A DNA stretch of 64,000 nucleotides from Kiritimatiellia bacterium (lineage in GTDB: Bacteria > Verrucomicrobiota > Kiritimatiellia > CAIVKH01). This document shows positions 1 through 10,247 of the stretch, one piece after another. The stretch spans positions 248,001 through 312,000 of the forward strand of contig JAOSKE010000001.1 of the NCBI GenBank assembly GCA_027493775.1. The letters are read 5' to 3'. Under the pieces are notes generated by a model. It was given only the letters and a program-made list of their open reading frames with translations, was not told the DNA's origin and made no database searches. The position numbers and the translations under genes are program-made. Position 1 is the first letter of the stretch, and each line of letters opens with the position of its first letter.

Positions 1-152
1 TCTGCGACAGGGCGCGTGGAGGCTTCTTTGCCAAAAAAATAACTCCGCATATCGTTGTCAATTCCGACGATGTCCAAGCCGAGGGCGTCGAAGGCGCGTA
101 CGCTCTCCGAGCCGACCAATCCGGCGGCGCCGGTAATAATCGCGATGGGCAT
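1..152 (-). CDS. NAD-dependent sugar epimerase/dehydratase (5' part only)
   Basis: The first 50 codons of a minus-strand gene that runs off the left edge. The product opens [16 protein letters not shown], a Rossmann beta-strand with the GxxGxxG dinucleotide loop (Gly8, Gly11, Gly14). The acidic end of the second strand (GIDND) would bind the adenosine ribose. This is the N-terminus of extended short-chain dehydrogenases such as the CDP-paratose/UDP-sugar epimerase group; the substrate cannot be told from the fragment. It lies 48 bp downstream of the membrane-protein gene on the same strand, so the two are probably co-transcribed in envelope polysaccharide synthesis (inference). Confidence 0.8.
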   Translation of the reverse strand, partial: MPIAIITGAAGLVGSESVRAFDALGLDIVGIDNDMRSYFFGKEASTRPVA

Positions 153-200
153 GGTTCTACTATATGCGAGGGGCGAGGGTGTGACGAAAGATTTTTCGGC

Positions 201-1234
201 TTACGCCCGCCGCAGGGAGGCAAAGCTCAGGCCGCGAAGTTGAAGGACTGTAAGGCCGGCGAGAATAACCACGAGGAATTGTAGAACGTGCGCGACGATG
301 GAGTAGGCGACGGCGAATTCGCGGCTCTGCCCGAGCATCACACTCAGGCCAAGAATACAACCTGCTTGAAAGGTGCCGACATATCCTGGCGCACTGGGCG
401 CGGCCACGGCGACGGCAATCGTGATGTTCAAAAGCATTCCGGGCCAGAACGTGTCGTTTTGGCCAAAGCCCATCAACACGGTCTGATACCAGACTCCCAT
501 CAAGACCCAAAGGCACGCGGAGAGCGCAAGGACGCCGAGTAATTCGCGTGTGGAAGAGATGCCGCGAAATCCGCCGAGCAGTCCGCTGATCAGGCGATTG
601 ATTTTTGAGCGAATACTGGCGCGCGTTGCGCAAAGAGCTTGTTGCTCGCGCGGTGACCGAAGGATTCAATTGGGCCGGGCAGAAAATAACCGATCAGCAT
701 TAACGCCAGGAGAACAAGAAAGGAAATCGCGATGATCCGCGCGCCCGCGAGTACGGCAGGTGGAGCGTTATCAAAGCGCAAAAGACAGATGCCCAGCAGG
801 ACGACGAGACTAAACGCGTCAAAGACCCGTTCAACAACAATGCTGGCGAGCGCAGAGGTAAATGGGATCGGTTGCCATCGGCTCAACGCCCACGGGCGTA
901 CAAGTTCACCCGCGCGGAGCGGCATAACGAAGTTGCCCATAAACCCCAGAATCGTCGCGTCAAAACAGTCGCGGAATCGAACAGGTTGATCGCCGGGGAG
1001 GAGAATGCGCCAACGATAGGCGCGAATGACGGCGGTGAGCAGGAGGAGAAGAACCAGAATTGGGAGATAAAGGAGATGAAACGCCTCGAACTCCTTTAGA
1101 AACGTGCGCCAGTCCAGTCCGAATACCAGATAGATGATGATCGCCGCGCTGATAAAAAGGCCGAGCGCAAATTTTACAATCGCTCGCCGTGGAGGAGCAG
1201 TCTTGCCCGGCGCCTCTAATTGATTAGTGTTCAT
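201..1234 (-). CDS. UPF0104/LPG-synthase-TM family flippase-like membrane protein (frameshifted)
   Basis: An integral membrane protein of about 344 residues after correction. Motifs of the lysylphosphatidylglycerol-synthase TM / YbhN-like family are visible: a GLDWRTF segment after the first helix, an AYRWRILL segment, and the GNFVMPLRAGELVRPW signature, followed by further hydrophobic helices. Members are implicated in lipid or glycolipid translocation. The reading frame breaks at the A5 run at 604-608 on the coding strand: one frame stops at 590, and the next continues with RLISGLLGG to the stop at 201. Adding one A restores a single ORF of normal family length, so I annotate one gene. Starts at ATG 1234. 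Confidence 0.8.
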
Positions 1235-1301
1235 TTCCGAGCTAGGGGATAGAAGCTTGAACGGACATGCAAGAAAAATTCAATCGAGCTAGAGTGGAGA
1301 C

Positions 1302-2222
1302 GTGAAGAAGAGTCGTTGGATTATTTCTGTTTTGGCTGTGCTTTCCTGTGTCGGCTTGCTGTTGCCCCTGCCGTGGACGATTCGTGATCGTTTGTGGCAC
1401 GCACTGGAGGATCTGGCGCATTTCCCCCTGTTTGCGCTTATCGCGATGGCGCTGTGGCTTTGGCTGAACCCCTTGTCACGAACTCGTCGCTTCTGGTCGG
1501 CGCTGAGTCTTTCTGTTCTGCTGGCTGTCGGGGTGGAACTGCTGCAGCGCTATACGCATCGCGATCCCTCAATTGAAGATGTCGCCATGTCCGCATTGGG
1601 TGCGTTGGCGGGTGTTCTGCTGATGGACTCCTTTATCGGGTTGCGTCGCCTCTGGCGCGTCGTTGAACGGTGTGGAGTTTTTGCGTTACTCGTGCTCGCG
1701 TTGATTCCGGTTTCCTCTGTTGTCTTCGACCGCGCGCGGTCGCGTGCGGAGTTTCCTCTGATCGCTTCGTTTGAACGCCGTTCGGAGTGGGGGCGATGGT
1801 CTGTTCGCGATGCGCAGATGGAGCGTGTTCGCAATCATGCGACGGAGGGGAAGTACGCACTACGATTTACTGTGGTTTCAGAGCCGGGCCCCTATCCTGC
1901 GGCATTTATGACGGATGGAATAGGAAACTGGGAGGGGTATTCGGAGCTGTGCCTTGATATATTTCTTCCCGGCGCCTCGAATCTCGTTCTCTGGCTTCGT
2001 GCAGATGACGAGGAGGATTATTTGCGCTACGCGGATCGTGCGCAGATCGCCGTTTTACTTGAGCCGGGCGAGAATAGAGTTTGTGTTGAGTTGTCCGAAT
2101 TTTTACGAACACCTTCTGCGCGCGAGTTGAGAAGAGATCATTTGAAGCGCTTGGGCCTTTTCTTGAATGAGCCGGAAGGGGGCGAAGTGCTGTTTGTGGA
2201 CAACATCCGGTTGCGCCCTTGA
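1302..2222 (+). CDS. VanZ-like membrane protein with C-terminal carbohydrate-binding-like domain
   Basis: 306 residues from a GTG start preceded by GTGGAGA. Residues 1-150 hold about five hydrophobic helices. The VanZ-like pattern is recognisable: a His-Phe-Pro segment, GVELLQRY and PSIEDVAMSALGALAG. Residues 160-306 are soluble and beta-rich (opening FERRSEWGRW, ending VLFVDNIRLRP), like the jelly-roll carbohydrate-binding domains often attached to envelope proteins. VanZ-family proteins are poorly characterised apart from a link to teicoplanin resistance. Divergent from the flippase-like gene and followed by purA. The specific ligand is unknown. Confidence 0.7.
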   Translation: MKKSRWIISVLAVLSCVGLLLPLPWTIRDRLWHALEDLAHFPLFALIAMALWLWLNPLSRTRRFWSALSLSVLLAVGVELLQRYTHRDPSIEDVAMSALGALAGVLLMDSFIGLRRLWRVVERCGVFALLVLALIPVSSVVFDRARSRAEFPLIASFERRSEWGRWSVRDAQMERVRNHATEGKYALRFTVVSEPGPYPAAFMTDGIGNWEGYSELCLDIFLPGASNLVLWLRADDEEDYLRYADRAQIAVLLEPGENRVCVELSEFLRTPSARELRRDHLKRLGLFLNEPEGGEVLFVDNIRLRP

Positions 2223-2356
2223 ATTGCGCTGTCCCCGCTTTCAGATTGACCCAGCCAGCCCGTTTTCCTAGCGTCCAACCTTGCAACTGGCGTATGAACG
2301 CCGGGGCCGCCCGTGGAAATTCGATACGATTTACCTGCGCAGAGTTTGAGGATTTA

Positions 2357-3655
2357 ATGGCAAATACAGTTTTGGTAGGTGCCCAGTGGGGCGATGAGGG
2401 AAAGGGCAAAATCATTGACGTGTTGGCGGAAGAAGCGGACTGGGTTGTCCGTTTTCAAGGTGGAAACAATGCCGGGCACACCGTCGAAATCGGCTCGGAG
2501 CGTTATGTCCTGCACCTGATTCCATCCGGCATCCTCCATCCAGGGAAGATGTGCGTGATCGGCAACGGGGTGGTCGTGGATCCCGTCGCGCTCCTCGAAG
2601 AAATTGATGGCGTTGAGCAACGTGGCATCGTGACCAAGGGCCGTTTGTTCGTGAGCGACCGTGCGCATCTTGTTTTTCCGTACCACAAGTTGATAGATGA
2701 ATACCGCGAACGGAAGCCTGCGGCAGGAACCCCGATCGGCACCACCAAGCGCGGAATCGGCCCCACGTATGGCGATAAAGCTGCGCGAGTAGGGGTGCGC
2801 GTTGGCGATATGTTGGACCCGGATTTTGCAAACCTGTTGCGTGAGCGAGTCGAAGCGAACAACAAAATGCTCATTGCATCCGAAGCGCCCACGCTTGATG
2901 TGGAGGAAACGGTCGCAACGTATCTCGCGGTTGCGCAGCGCCTCGCGCCTTACATTGCAGACACCATTCCAATGATTCACGATGCGATGGCGAAGAAGCA
3001 GTCGGTGCTTCTCGAAGGCGCACAGGGAACGCTGCTCGATATTGATTTTGGCACCTATCCCTTTGTGACCTCGTCGAATGCCACGTCCGGGGGCGCCTGC
3101 ACGGGGAGCGGCATGCCGCCGAACCGAATTGACCGCGTGATTGGCGTGGTCAAAGCGTATTCCACGCGAGTCGGCGAGGGGCCGTTTCCAACAGAACTTC
3201 ACGATGCGATGGGCGAGCATATCCGAAAAGTTGGCCATGAATTTGGCGCGACGACGGGACGCCCGCGCCGCTGTGGATGGTTCGATCTGGTGGTCGCGCG
3301 CTACGCGGCGCACGTGAACGGTGTCACCGATTGGGCGGTGACAAAGCTCGATGTGTTGGATGACGTGGAGGAAATAAAGGTCTGCGTCGCTTACGAGTGC
3401 GACGGGCGACGCTACGAGCATTTGCCCGCGAGCGCACGCGTGTTGGCGCGATGCAAACCGGTGTACGAGTCATTTCCCGGCTGGAAAACCTCCACCAAAT
3501 CCGCGCAGACGCTCGAAGATCTTCCCAAATTGTGCCGCAGCTACCTCAATGCATTGGCTCGACTGACCGGGACGCCTATCAGTATCCTCTCCAACGGCCC
3601 GCGTCGTGAAAGCACGATGCGGTTGGATTTGGCCGCCGCCGTGATTTCTGCATGA
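2357..3655 (+). CDS. purA: Adenylosuccinate synthetase
   Basis: Catalyses GTP-dependent condensation of IMP with aspartate, the first committed step to AMP, in the cytosol. The 432 residues are the normal length. I chose ATG 2357 (MANTVLVGAQWGDEGKG), since the GDEGKGK P-loop lies at the N-terminus in this family and a GAGG Shine-Dalgarno precedes it. Other family blocks: GGNNAGHT, the TKRGIGPTYGDKAAR IMP loop, LLEGAQGTLLDIDFGTYPFVTSSN, and TTGRPRRCGWFD near the aspartate site. An upstream in-frame extension to 2219 lacks homology. Its stop overlaps the uppS start by four bases. Confidence 0.98.
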   Translation: MANTVLVGAQWGDEGKGKIIDVLAEEADWVVRFQGGNNAGHTVEIGSERYVLHLIPSGILHPGKMCVIGNGVVVDPVALLEEIDGVEQRGIVTKGRLFVSDRAHLVFPYHKLIDEYRERKPAAGTPIGTTKRGIGPTYGDKAARVGVRVGDMLDPDFANLLRERVEANNKMLIASEAPTLDVEETVATYLAVAQRLAPYIADTIPMIHDAMAKKQSVLLEGAQGTLLDIDFGTYPFVTSSNATSGGACTGSGMPPNRIDRVIGVVKAYSTRVGEGPFPTELHDAMGEHIRKVGHEFGATTGRPRRCGWFDLVVARYAAHVNGVTDWAVTKLDVLDDVEEIKVCVAYECDGRRYEHLPASARVLARCKPVYESFPGWKTSTKSAQTLEDLPKLCRSYLNALARLTGTPISILSNGPRRESTMRLDLAAAVISA

Positions 3656-4367
3656 GTAAAACCAAGTCAACAATTCCCGATCATGTTGCCATCATTATGG
3701 ATGGGAACGGACGCTGGGCCAAAGCGCACGGTCTGCCCCGATTGCAGGGGCATCGCGCCGGGGCGGAGTCCGTGCGAGCGATCTTGTTGGCCTGCCGAAA
3801 AATTGGCGTGAAATATTTGACGTTGTACGCGTTCAGCTCGGAAAACTGGATACGTCCGCGCCCGGAAGTGACGGGGCTGATGAGTCTGCTGCGCGAGTTC
3901 CTTCGCGAACAATCCATTGAGTTGCACAAGCATAAGGTTCGTCTGCGCGTGATTGGACACATTCAGGATTTGCCGCTGCCCGTGCGTCGTGAGCTGAACC
4001 GTGTGATTGATGAGACGGCGCACTACACGGAGGGCCATCTGGTTCTCGCGTTGAGCTACGGGGGCGCCAGGAAATCACAGACGCCGTTCGCGGAATCGCG
4101 GAAAAAGTACAGCGTGGCGAGCTGGCGCCCAAAAAAATTACGGAAGAAACGATCGCACAGCACCTTTATCTGCCCGATGTGCCCGATCCGGATTTTATGA
4201 TTCGCACCAGCGGCGAAATGCGAATTAGTAACTTTTTACTCTGGCAACTTTCGTATGCGGAACTCTATGTGACGCCTGTGATGTGGCCTGAGTTCCGCGA
4301 GCCACAGTTCCTCGAAGCCATTGAGGCGTATCAGAGTCGCCACCGTCGTTTCGGTGACATAAAGTAG
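3652..4367 (+). CDS. uppS: Undecaprenyl diphosphate synthase (frameshifted)
   Basis: Cis-prenyltransferase that makes the C55 carrier for peptidoglycan and O-polysaccharide. Visible motifs: catalytic Asp17 in IIMDGNGRWA, the RLQGHRAG segment, the YAFSSENW block, and a C-terminal RTSGEMRISNFLLWQLSYAE block that contacts the substrate pyrophosphate. The frame is lost near 4061-4066, after SYGG. Adding one C after the G run restores SYGGRQEITDAVRGIAE and joins the two parts into a normal product of about 239 residues. The start overlaps the purA stop (ATGA) and cdsA follows 4 bp after the stop, so this is one operon. Confidence 0.93.
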
Positions 4368-4371
4368 CGCC

Positions 4372-5217
4372 ATGCTTCGACATCGAGTACAGAGTGGATT
4401 GTTGTTGGGCGCGGCGCTGCTTGCCGCAATCTTTCTGCTCCCCCCGCTTGGTGTGCTACCGATATTGCTCCTGGTCACCTTCTTGGGATTGCGCGAGTTC
4501 TATTCGTTTCTCGATGCGCGGCAAATTCCCCATTTCAAGGCCATTGGGCTAACGGGCGGACTGATCCTCGTCGCGTCCGTCTGGGCTGTGAACTATTTCC
4601 AGCTTTCGCTCGGACTTGAAGTTGAGGCGATCATCCTGTTCTTGGTTTTTGCGGCAATCCTTTTTCGTCAATTGGGTCCGCTACCAACCGAACGGCTATT
4701 TGACACACTAGGCGGAACCCTGCTCGGTATTCTATACGTCCCGTTCCTATTCAATTTTATAGTCAAACTCCTCACCGTTTGGGGCGATGGTCCGGGGCGC
4801 CTGCTGGTCCTTTACCTGGCCGTTGTTGTGAAGTTCACCGATATGGGCGCATTTTTCATTGGTTGCGCGATTGGTCGTCACAAACTTTTGCCACGCGTGT
4901 CGCCAGCGAAGACGTGGGAAGGGGTCATCGGAGGCCTGCTGGTTGGCGCCGGGATGGGGTGGGTGTATTGGTGGATTGTTGCGCGATGGACGACGGAATT
5001 TGTCATGCCGCCGTTGCAAATCATTGGAATTGGAATTTTGCTGTCAGCTTTCGGAATTGTTGGCGACTTAATAGAGTCGCTGCTGAAGCGCGCGTCGGGG
5101 GTAAAGGACTCCGGGGCCATTATTCAGGGAATGGGTGGGCTGCTCGATGTGCTGGACAGCCTGCTCTTTGCGGCGCCGGCACTGTATATTGCCTTGCGAA
5201 TTCTTTATCCGGTTTGA
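4372..5217 (+). CDS. cdsA: Phosphatidate cytidylyltransferase
   Basis: Makes CDP-diacylglycerol from phosphatidic acid and CTP at the inner membrane, the branch point for all phospholipids. 281 residues with about eight hydrophobic helices. The C-terminal CDP-DAG synthase signature is clear: SLLKRASGVKDSG, then GMGGLLDVLDS, carrying the metal-binding aspartates. The SPAKTWEG motif precedes it. The uppS-cdsA-rseP order is classic; dxr, often found between cdsA and rseP, is absent here. Confidence 0.96.
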   Translation: MLRHRVQSGLLLGAALLAAIFLLPPLGVLPILLLVTFLGLREFYSFLDARQIPHFKAIGLTGGLILVASVWAVNYFQLSLGLEVEAIILFLVFAAILFRQLGPLPTERLFDTLGGTLLGILYVPFLFNFIVKLLTVWGDGPGRLLVLYLAVVVKFTDMGAFFIGCAIGRHKLLPRVSPAKTWEGVIGGLLVGAGMGWVYWWIVARWTTEFVMPPLQIIGIGILLSAFGIVGDLIESLLKRASGVKDSGAIIQGMGGLLDVLDSLLFAAPALYIALRILYPV

Positions 5218-5235
5218 ACCGAAAGGTCATTGTTC

Positions 5236-6615
5236 ATGCTTCATGCTTTGTTGTTAAATGCTTACACACTCATCGTTGTTCTGCTGTTGTTTGGCGTAAC
5301 GATCTTCATTCACGAGCTCGGGCACTTCCTCGTCGCGCGCTGGTGTGGCCTGACTGTTGACGCATTTTCCATCGGATTCGGTCCGGCAATTTGGAAAAAG
5401 AAAGTTAACGGCATTGAGTACAAAATTGGAATTCTGCCCTTTGGCGGTTACGTCGCGTTGCCTCAGATGGACCCCGCGATTGGCCGCGAGGACAGTGAAG
5501 CGAAGAAGCGCGAACTCGCGCCAGTTACGCCGGGCCGAAAAATTCTCGTGGGTCTCGCCGGAGTCACCGGCAACCTGATCCTCGCGATCATCATTGCCTA
5601 TATCGTGTATTGGGGTGGCCAGTCTTACGCGCCACCTGAAGGTCAGGTTGTGCTGGGCTACGTAGAGACCAATAGCGCCGCCTATGCTGCCGGCGTTCGC
5701 GTTGGCGATCAAATTGCTTCGGTCAGCGGCAAGCCGGTCGCGAGTTGGGAAGAGTTTATGCTCGCTACGGCTTTGGCGCCCGATCCCGTCGTTAAATTTG
5801 TCCATCCTGACGGGGAAATAAATCAAATTGAGTTGCCACGACAGGAGTTTATGGGCGCGCGCTATATTCCGGGAATCAGCCCGCTGAACTACTGCTATGT
5901 GTTGCGTGCCCGCCCCGGTTCGAGCGCCGAGGCCGCCGGATTGCGCAATGGCGACCGGTTATTGAGTTTCGACGGGATTGAGCTGCTCAGCCGTGAGCAG
6001 TTGGTTGACCTCGTGAATGAGCGCCCGAACCAGACCGTGCCATTAATTATTGAACGCAATGGAAAACAAGTGGCGCTGACGGTGACGCCACAGTACGAAG
6101 AAGATATCGGGCGTACGCTAATCGGAATCGAGTTTAACACCTTGGATGTAAAGAAGCCTTGGGCCCAAATTAAGGCTCACGCCATGTTGATTGTGAATTT
6201 GCTTAAAGGGCTGACTACTCCGCGTGAAGCGAAGGCTGCTGCGGGTGCGGTCGGAGGGCCGGTCGCCATTCTCACGATGTTCTGGCTCTACGTGCAGGGC
6301 AGCTTCATTATGGCGCTCTGGTTCACCTGTCTCCTCAATGTGAACCTTGCAATTTTGAACCTGCTTCCGATTCCCGTGCTTGACGGCGGACACATTGTGC
6401 TGTCGCTTGGAGAAATGATCGCGCGTCGCCCGGCGAGCCCGAAAGTGGTGAGTGTGATTTGGAACGGATCGGCGATTTTGTTGATCAGCGTCTTTCTTCT
6501 GCTGACGTGGCGCGATATTGAGCGCTTCTATATCAAGCGTCCTCACCACGATCCTGCTCAGACCGAGGCTGTGGAACAGGTTCCGTCCGATGCCGCCCCC
6601 GCAACAAATCAATGA
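5236..6615 (+). CDS. rseP: Site-2 protease RseP (membrane-embedded zinc metalloprotease)
   Basis: Intramembrane protease that cleaves anti-sigma factors and signal-peptide remnants. 460 codons. The zinc motif HELGH is at about residues 26-30, the distal Asp lies in NLLPIPVLDGGH, and two PDZ-like segments sit between (GYVETNSAAYAAGVRVGDQI and RPGSSAEAAGLRNGDRL). At least four transmembrane helices. I prefer ATG 5236 over TTG 5230, since the AAGG at 5222-5226 is better spaced for it. The anti-sigma factor at 20.8-21.3 kb is a possible substrate, which is inference only. Confidence 0.95.
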   Translation: MLHALLLNAYTLIVVLLLFGVTIFIHELGHFLVARWCGLTVDAFSIGFGPAIWKKKVNGIEYKIGILPFGGYVALPQMDPAIGREDSEAKKRELAPVTPGRKILVGLAGVTGNLILAIIIAYIVYWGGQSYAPPEGQVVLGYVETNSAAYAAGVRVGDQIASVSGKPVASWEEFMLATALAPDPVVKFVHPDGEINQIELPRQEFMGARYIPGISPLNYCYVLRARPGSSAEAAGLRNGDRLLSFDGIELLSREQLVDLVNERPNQTVPLIIERNGKQVALTVTPQYEEDIGRTLIGIEFNTLDVKKPWAQIKAHAMLIVNLLKGLTTPREAKAAAGAVGGPVAILTMFWLYVQGSFIMALWFTCLLNVNLAILNLLPIPVLDGGHIVLSLGEMIARRPASPKVVSVIWNGSAILLISVFLLLTWRDIERFYIKRPHHDPAQTEAVEQVPSDAAPATNQ

Positions 6616-7018
6616 TGCGGATTACCGCATCGCTCCGCCCGGCGCATTAATTATTTCGCGTCGTCTGTCTTGGATTATCGGTCTTTTCATCCTGATTTTG
6701 GTGGTCTGGCGAATTCAATCGCCGCCGGTAATCACCATTCAACGCCTGGACTCGCCTGACGGGGAAAATAGCGCTTTTCTTCAACGCACGAAGTACCTGA
6801 AAGACCACTTTCGAGTTCGAATCAAGACGACCGGCCCATCCTTCGTCGCCTACATCTCGCCACCCTTTGACCGCGACTACCGTACGGACCTTGGCGAGCG
6901 TTTGAGTTGGAGCGAGGATGGAAAAATCGTCCGTCTCCAAATCCAAGACCGTGCGGTCTGGGAGTACGACACAAGCGCTGAGCAAGGTCGGGATGTGGAT
7001 TTGACGGATGGTTGGTGA
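6590..7018 (+). CDS. Hypothetical membrane-anchored protein
   Basis: 142 codons overlapping the 3' end of rseP by 26 bp, so translationally coupled. Residues about 30-45 form one hydrophobic helix (LSWIIGLFILILVVW) after a short cytoplasmic tail. The rest would face the periplasm and is beta-rich (FRVRIKTTGPSFVAY, LSWSEDGKIVRLQIQD). I do not recognise the family. The start could also lie upstream inside rseP at 6518, but that segment looks like out-of-frame rseP sequence. Confidence 0.55.
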   Translation: MPPPQQINDADYRIAPPGALIISRRLSWIIGLFILILVVWRIQSPPVITIQRLDSPDGENSAFLQRTKYLKDHFRVRIKTTGPSFVAYISPPFDRDYRTDLGERLSWSEDGKIVRLQIQDRAVWEYDTSAEQGRDVDLTDGW

Positions 7019-7072
7019 ATTCGCATTGCGCATGGCGCGAATTACACAAATTTTCGCTGATATATTTTAGGA

Positions 7073-7159
7073 CAAACCCACCTCTTCATCTCGCCTGGTG
7101 GGGCGGGGCGGCTCGCCTCGCCGGAACGTTCCCGGCGAACCCAAAGCCATCTCCAACGT
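7073..7159. repeat. Dispersed intergenic repeat, copy 1
   Basis: The 326-bp gap 7019-7344 has no gene I can support. It holds one copy of a GC-rich element whose second copy is at 16743-16825. Shared landmarks in order are CAAACCC, TTCA, GGGCGGGGCGG, TCGCC, CGCCGGA, CGTTCCC, CGAA and CTCCAACGT. The CCGGAACGTTCCCGG core is nearly palindromic. Both copies lie just after the last gene of a plus-strand operon. Confidence 0.7.
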
Positions 7160-7344
7160 GGGCGCAGATTTTTCTCTGTAGCTGCTGGCGTTGACCGCAG
7201 AGGTTCTGTATTGAACGAAAGGACGCGACGCTCGCCACGTGAAGATAACGGCGAGTCAGTCAAAGAAAAAGCAACTCTTCGGACTACGCGCTTCTGTTCA
7301 AAACGGACAAAACACTCACGCCCAGTGCGCGCGTGTGCTGATAC

Positions 7345-7710
7345 TCAGAAATTTTCGCAATAGGCACAGAGGAGGTTGCCGGACTTGGCGGTGCAGCGAA
7401 GATTTTCGCGAGTTTGCTCGGGGAGGTCGAGGAATTGGAGCCAGACGCGGTAGCGATTGTTTTGTTTGTCCGGTTCGCACTGAACAACGGCGCCCAGGCA
7501 GGTCATCCGAGAGATTTCACCAACCTCGTCGGGTGCATCAATGTCCACACTTACTACCGTGAAGGGTTCCAGCGGACACTCTGAATGGAATTGAATTCCG
7601 AGTGGACAGAGGTGGAAGTCTTCCGGTTGCCTCACCGGCGGCTCCGTCCCTGAAAGCACTGTCACCGGTCGTTTGTCCGCTCCCTTTTGCGATTCCGAAG
7701 TCCCGCTCAC
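7345..7710 (-). CDS. PilZ-like domain protein
   Basis: 121 residues from a GTG start with GGAG upstream. A single small beta-barrel-like domain spans residues 30-105: CPLGIQFHSE at the position of the PilZ D/NxSxxG turn, then alternating strands VVSVDIDAP, GAVVQCEP and RYRVWLQFLDL, the usual closing strand of PilZ domains. The arginine pair that binds c-di-GMP is not obvious, so it may be a degenerate PilZ or adaptor. The tail ends LLCAYCENF with two cysteines. It follows the LptF-like gene by 56 bp and is probably co-transcribed with it. Confidence 0.5.
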   Translation of the reverse strand: MSGTSESQKGADKRPVTVLSGTEPPVRQPEDFHLCPLGIQFHSECPLEPFTVVSVDIDAPDEVGEISRMTCLGAVVQCEPDKQNNRYRVWLQFLDLPEQTRENLRCTAKSGNLLCAYCENF

Positions 7711-7766
7711 ATCAATATCTCCTTGCGCAAACTACTTCACAAACCAGCGATGTCAAATAAGGAACA

Positions 7767-8856
7767 TCATCGCATTCGGCGAATCATGTACACGGCGACG
7801 CCAATGAATATCCCGTCGGGAATCCACGGCCCGATCCAGGCGGGGATTACCATGTTCTTGGCAAGGGAGAGCGCCACATTGACGAGCACGTAGTAGGCGA
7901 AGATCAGTCCGATGGAAAGAGAGACGCCAAGCATTGCCCCTTTGCGTCCCGTTTGCGCTCCGAATGGAATGCCCAGCAGCACGACGATGAGGCAGGTCCA
8001 TGGCTCGGCCAATTTGAAATGCAAATCGGCGCGAATGCGCGCGAGGGCGGCAGGATCGCGGCGTTTGTTCATTTTCAAGTAATTAGACATTTCCCTGGTG
8101 GTTAGGAATTCCGGGTCTTTTGTCTCGTTCAGAAAGAACTCCGGCGTCTCTTTGAAATTCCCCATTTCACGGGTCTGGAAAAAGCGGATGCCGCCCATTT
8201 GGTTGTTCTCGGCGTCGAACTGCTGTTCGGTCATATCCGTCAACCACCAGTGGCCGTCGAGCCAGCGCGCCTGTTTGGCGCGGATTTTCCATTCGTCCGA
8301 CAGATCCTCGCGCTGCTGGGTGATCTCTATGCCGCGCATGGTCATGGTGCGGATGTCGAATTCGTTGATAAGCCATGTGCGACGTCCGCCTTGATATTTG
8401 ATCGCAATATCTTTTTTTTACATAGACGAGGTCCGGGTCGGCCCTTTTCTGTTCGCGCACAAAATTTTGGCACCAGTAAGCGGCCTTCGGCCCGATGGTT
8501 TCGTGGATGGCGGCGACGGCTAGGCTGGCGAGGAGTCCGACCGTGATGTAGGGAGCGACCATTCGGATGACGCTGATCCCGCCCGCGCGCATGGCGGTCA
8601 GCTCGTTGCTTTTGGTCAGGGTGGAGAGACTGTAGAGGACAGCGAGGAAAAGCGAGATCGGCACGATGCGAACAAGTACCGACGGAAGAAGCACGATGTA
8701 GTAACGGAAGACGAGCGCAAAGGGGGTGTTGCCTTCCACGAAGTCGCCGAGGTTGTCGAAGAGGTCGAAAATCACGTACAACATGCAGAACGCAAGCAGG
8801 ATGTACACGAACGGCACAAAGAATGTGCGCAAGAGGTAACGGTCAATCAGTTTCAT
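7767..8856 (-). CDS. LptF/LptG family lipopolysaccharide export permease (frameshifted)
   Basis: Inner-membrane permease of the Lpt machine that extracts LPS for transport to the outer membrane, about 363 residues. Starts at ATG 8856 (MKLIDRYLLRTFFVPFVY), the conserved first helix. Further family features: VRIVPISLFLAVLYSLSTL, NELTAMRAGGIS in the cytoplasmic coupling region, a periplasmic beta-rich domain in the middle, and three C-terminal helices ending YMIRRMR. The frame breaks in the A8 run near 8411-8419; removing one A rejoins the two halves through KDIAIKYQGGRRTW. LptF cannot be told from LptG here, and no partner is adjacent. Confidence 0.88.
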
Positions 8857-9015
8857 ATCCGGCTTGCAAGCTACCTGTGAAGCCGCGCTGATACAAGCCT
8901 TGCGCATGGGGCCGAGTGACTCGCCGAGGAGAGGGCTTGTTTATGCCGGATTTGTGTCAGGATTCAGCCGCTCCCCGCGACCTATAAGGAAAACCCCGAT
9001 TTTCAGAGGATGCTG

Positions 9016-9044
9016 TTGACGGTGTCAAACCCATCCGCTATTCA
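9016..9044 (+). promoter_or_regulatory. Sigma-70 promoter of the gap operon
   Basis: TTGACG at 9016-9021 and TATTCA at 9039-9044, spaced 17 bp, place the transcript start near 9051, about 65 bp before gapA. This is the best promoter match in the intergenic stretch 8857-9116. A strong AGGAG precedes the gapA ATG. Confidence 0.65.
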
Positions 9045-9083
9045 TGCAGCATTTATTAACAGGCGGCTTAAGCGCTGCACTGA

Positions 9084-10202
<1,119 letters not shown>

Positions 10203-10206
10203 TGAA

Positions 10207-10233
10207 GCGGTGGCGGGGAATTCCCGCCACCGC
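10207..10233 (+). other. Strong hairpin between gapA and pgk
   Basis: A perfect 11-bp inverted repeat (arms GCGGTGGCGGG and CCCGCCACCGC) with the 5-nt loop GAATT. No U-tract follows, so it is more likely an mRNA-stabilising or partial-attenuation stem than a full terminator. It separates gapA from pgk, whose usual expression levels differ. Confidence 0.7.
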
Positions 10234-10247
10234 CGAGGATACGAACC

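Noticed and set aside
2219-2356. Extended N-terminus of PurA
   Set aside because: The conserved family start and P-loop begin at 2357; the upstream residues show no similarity to PurA.
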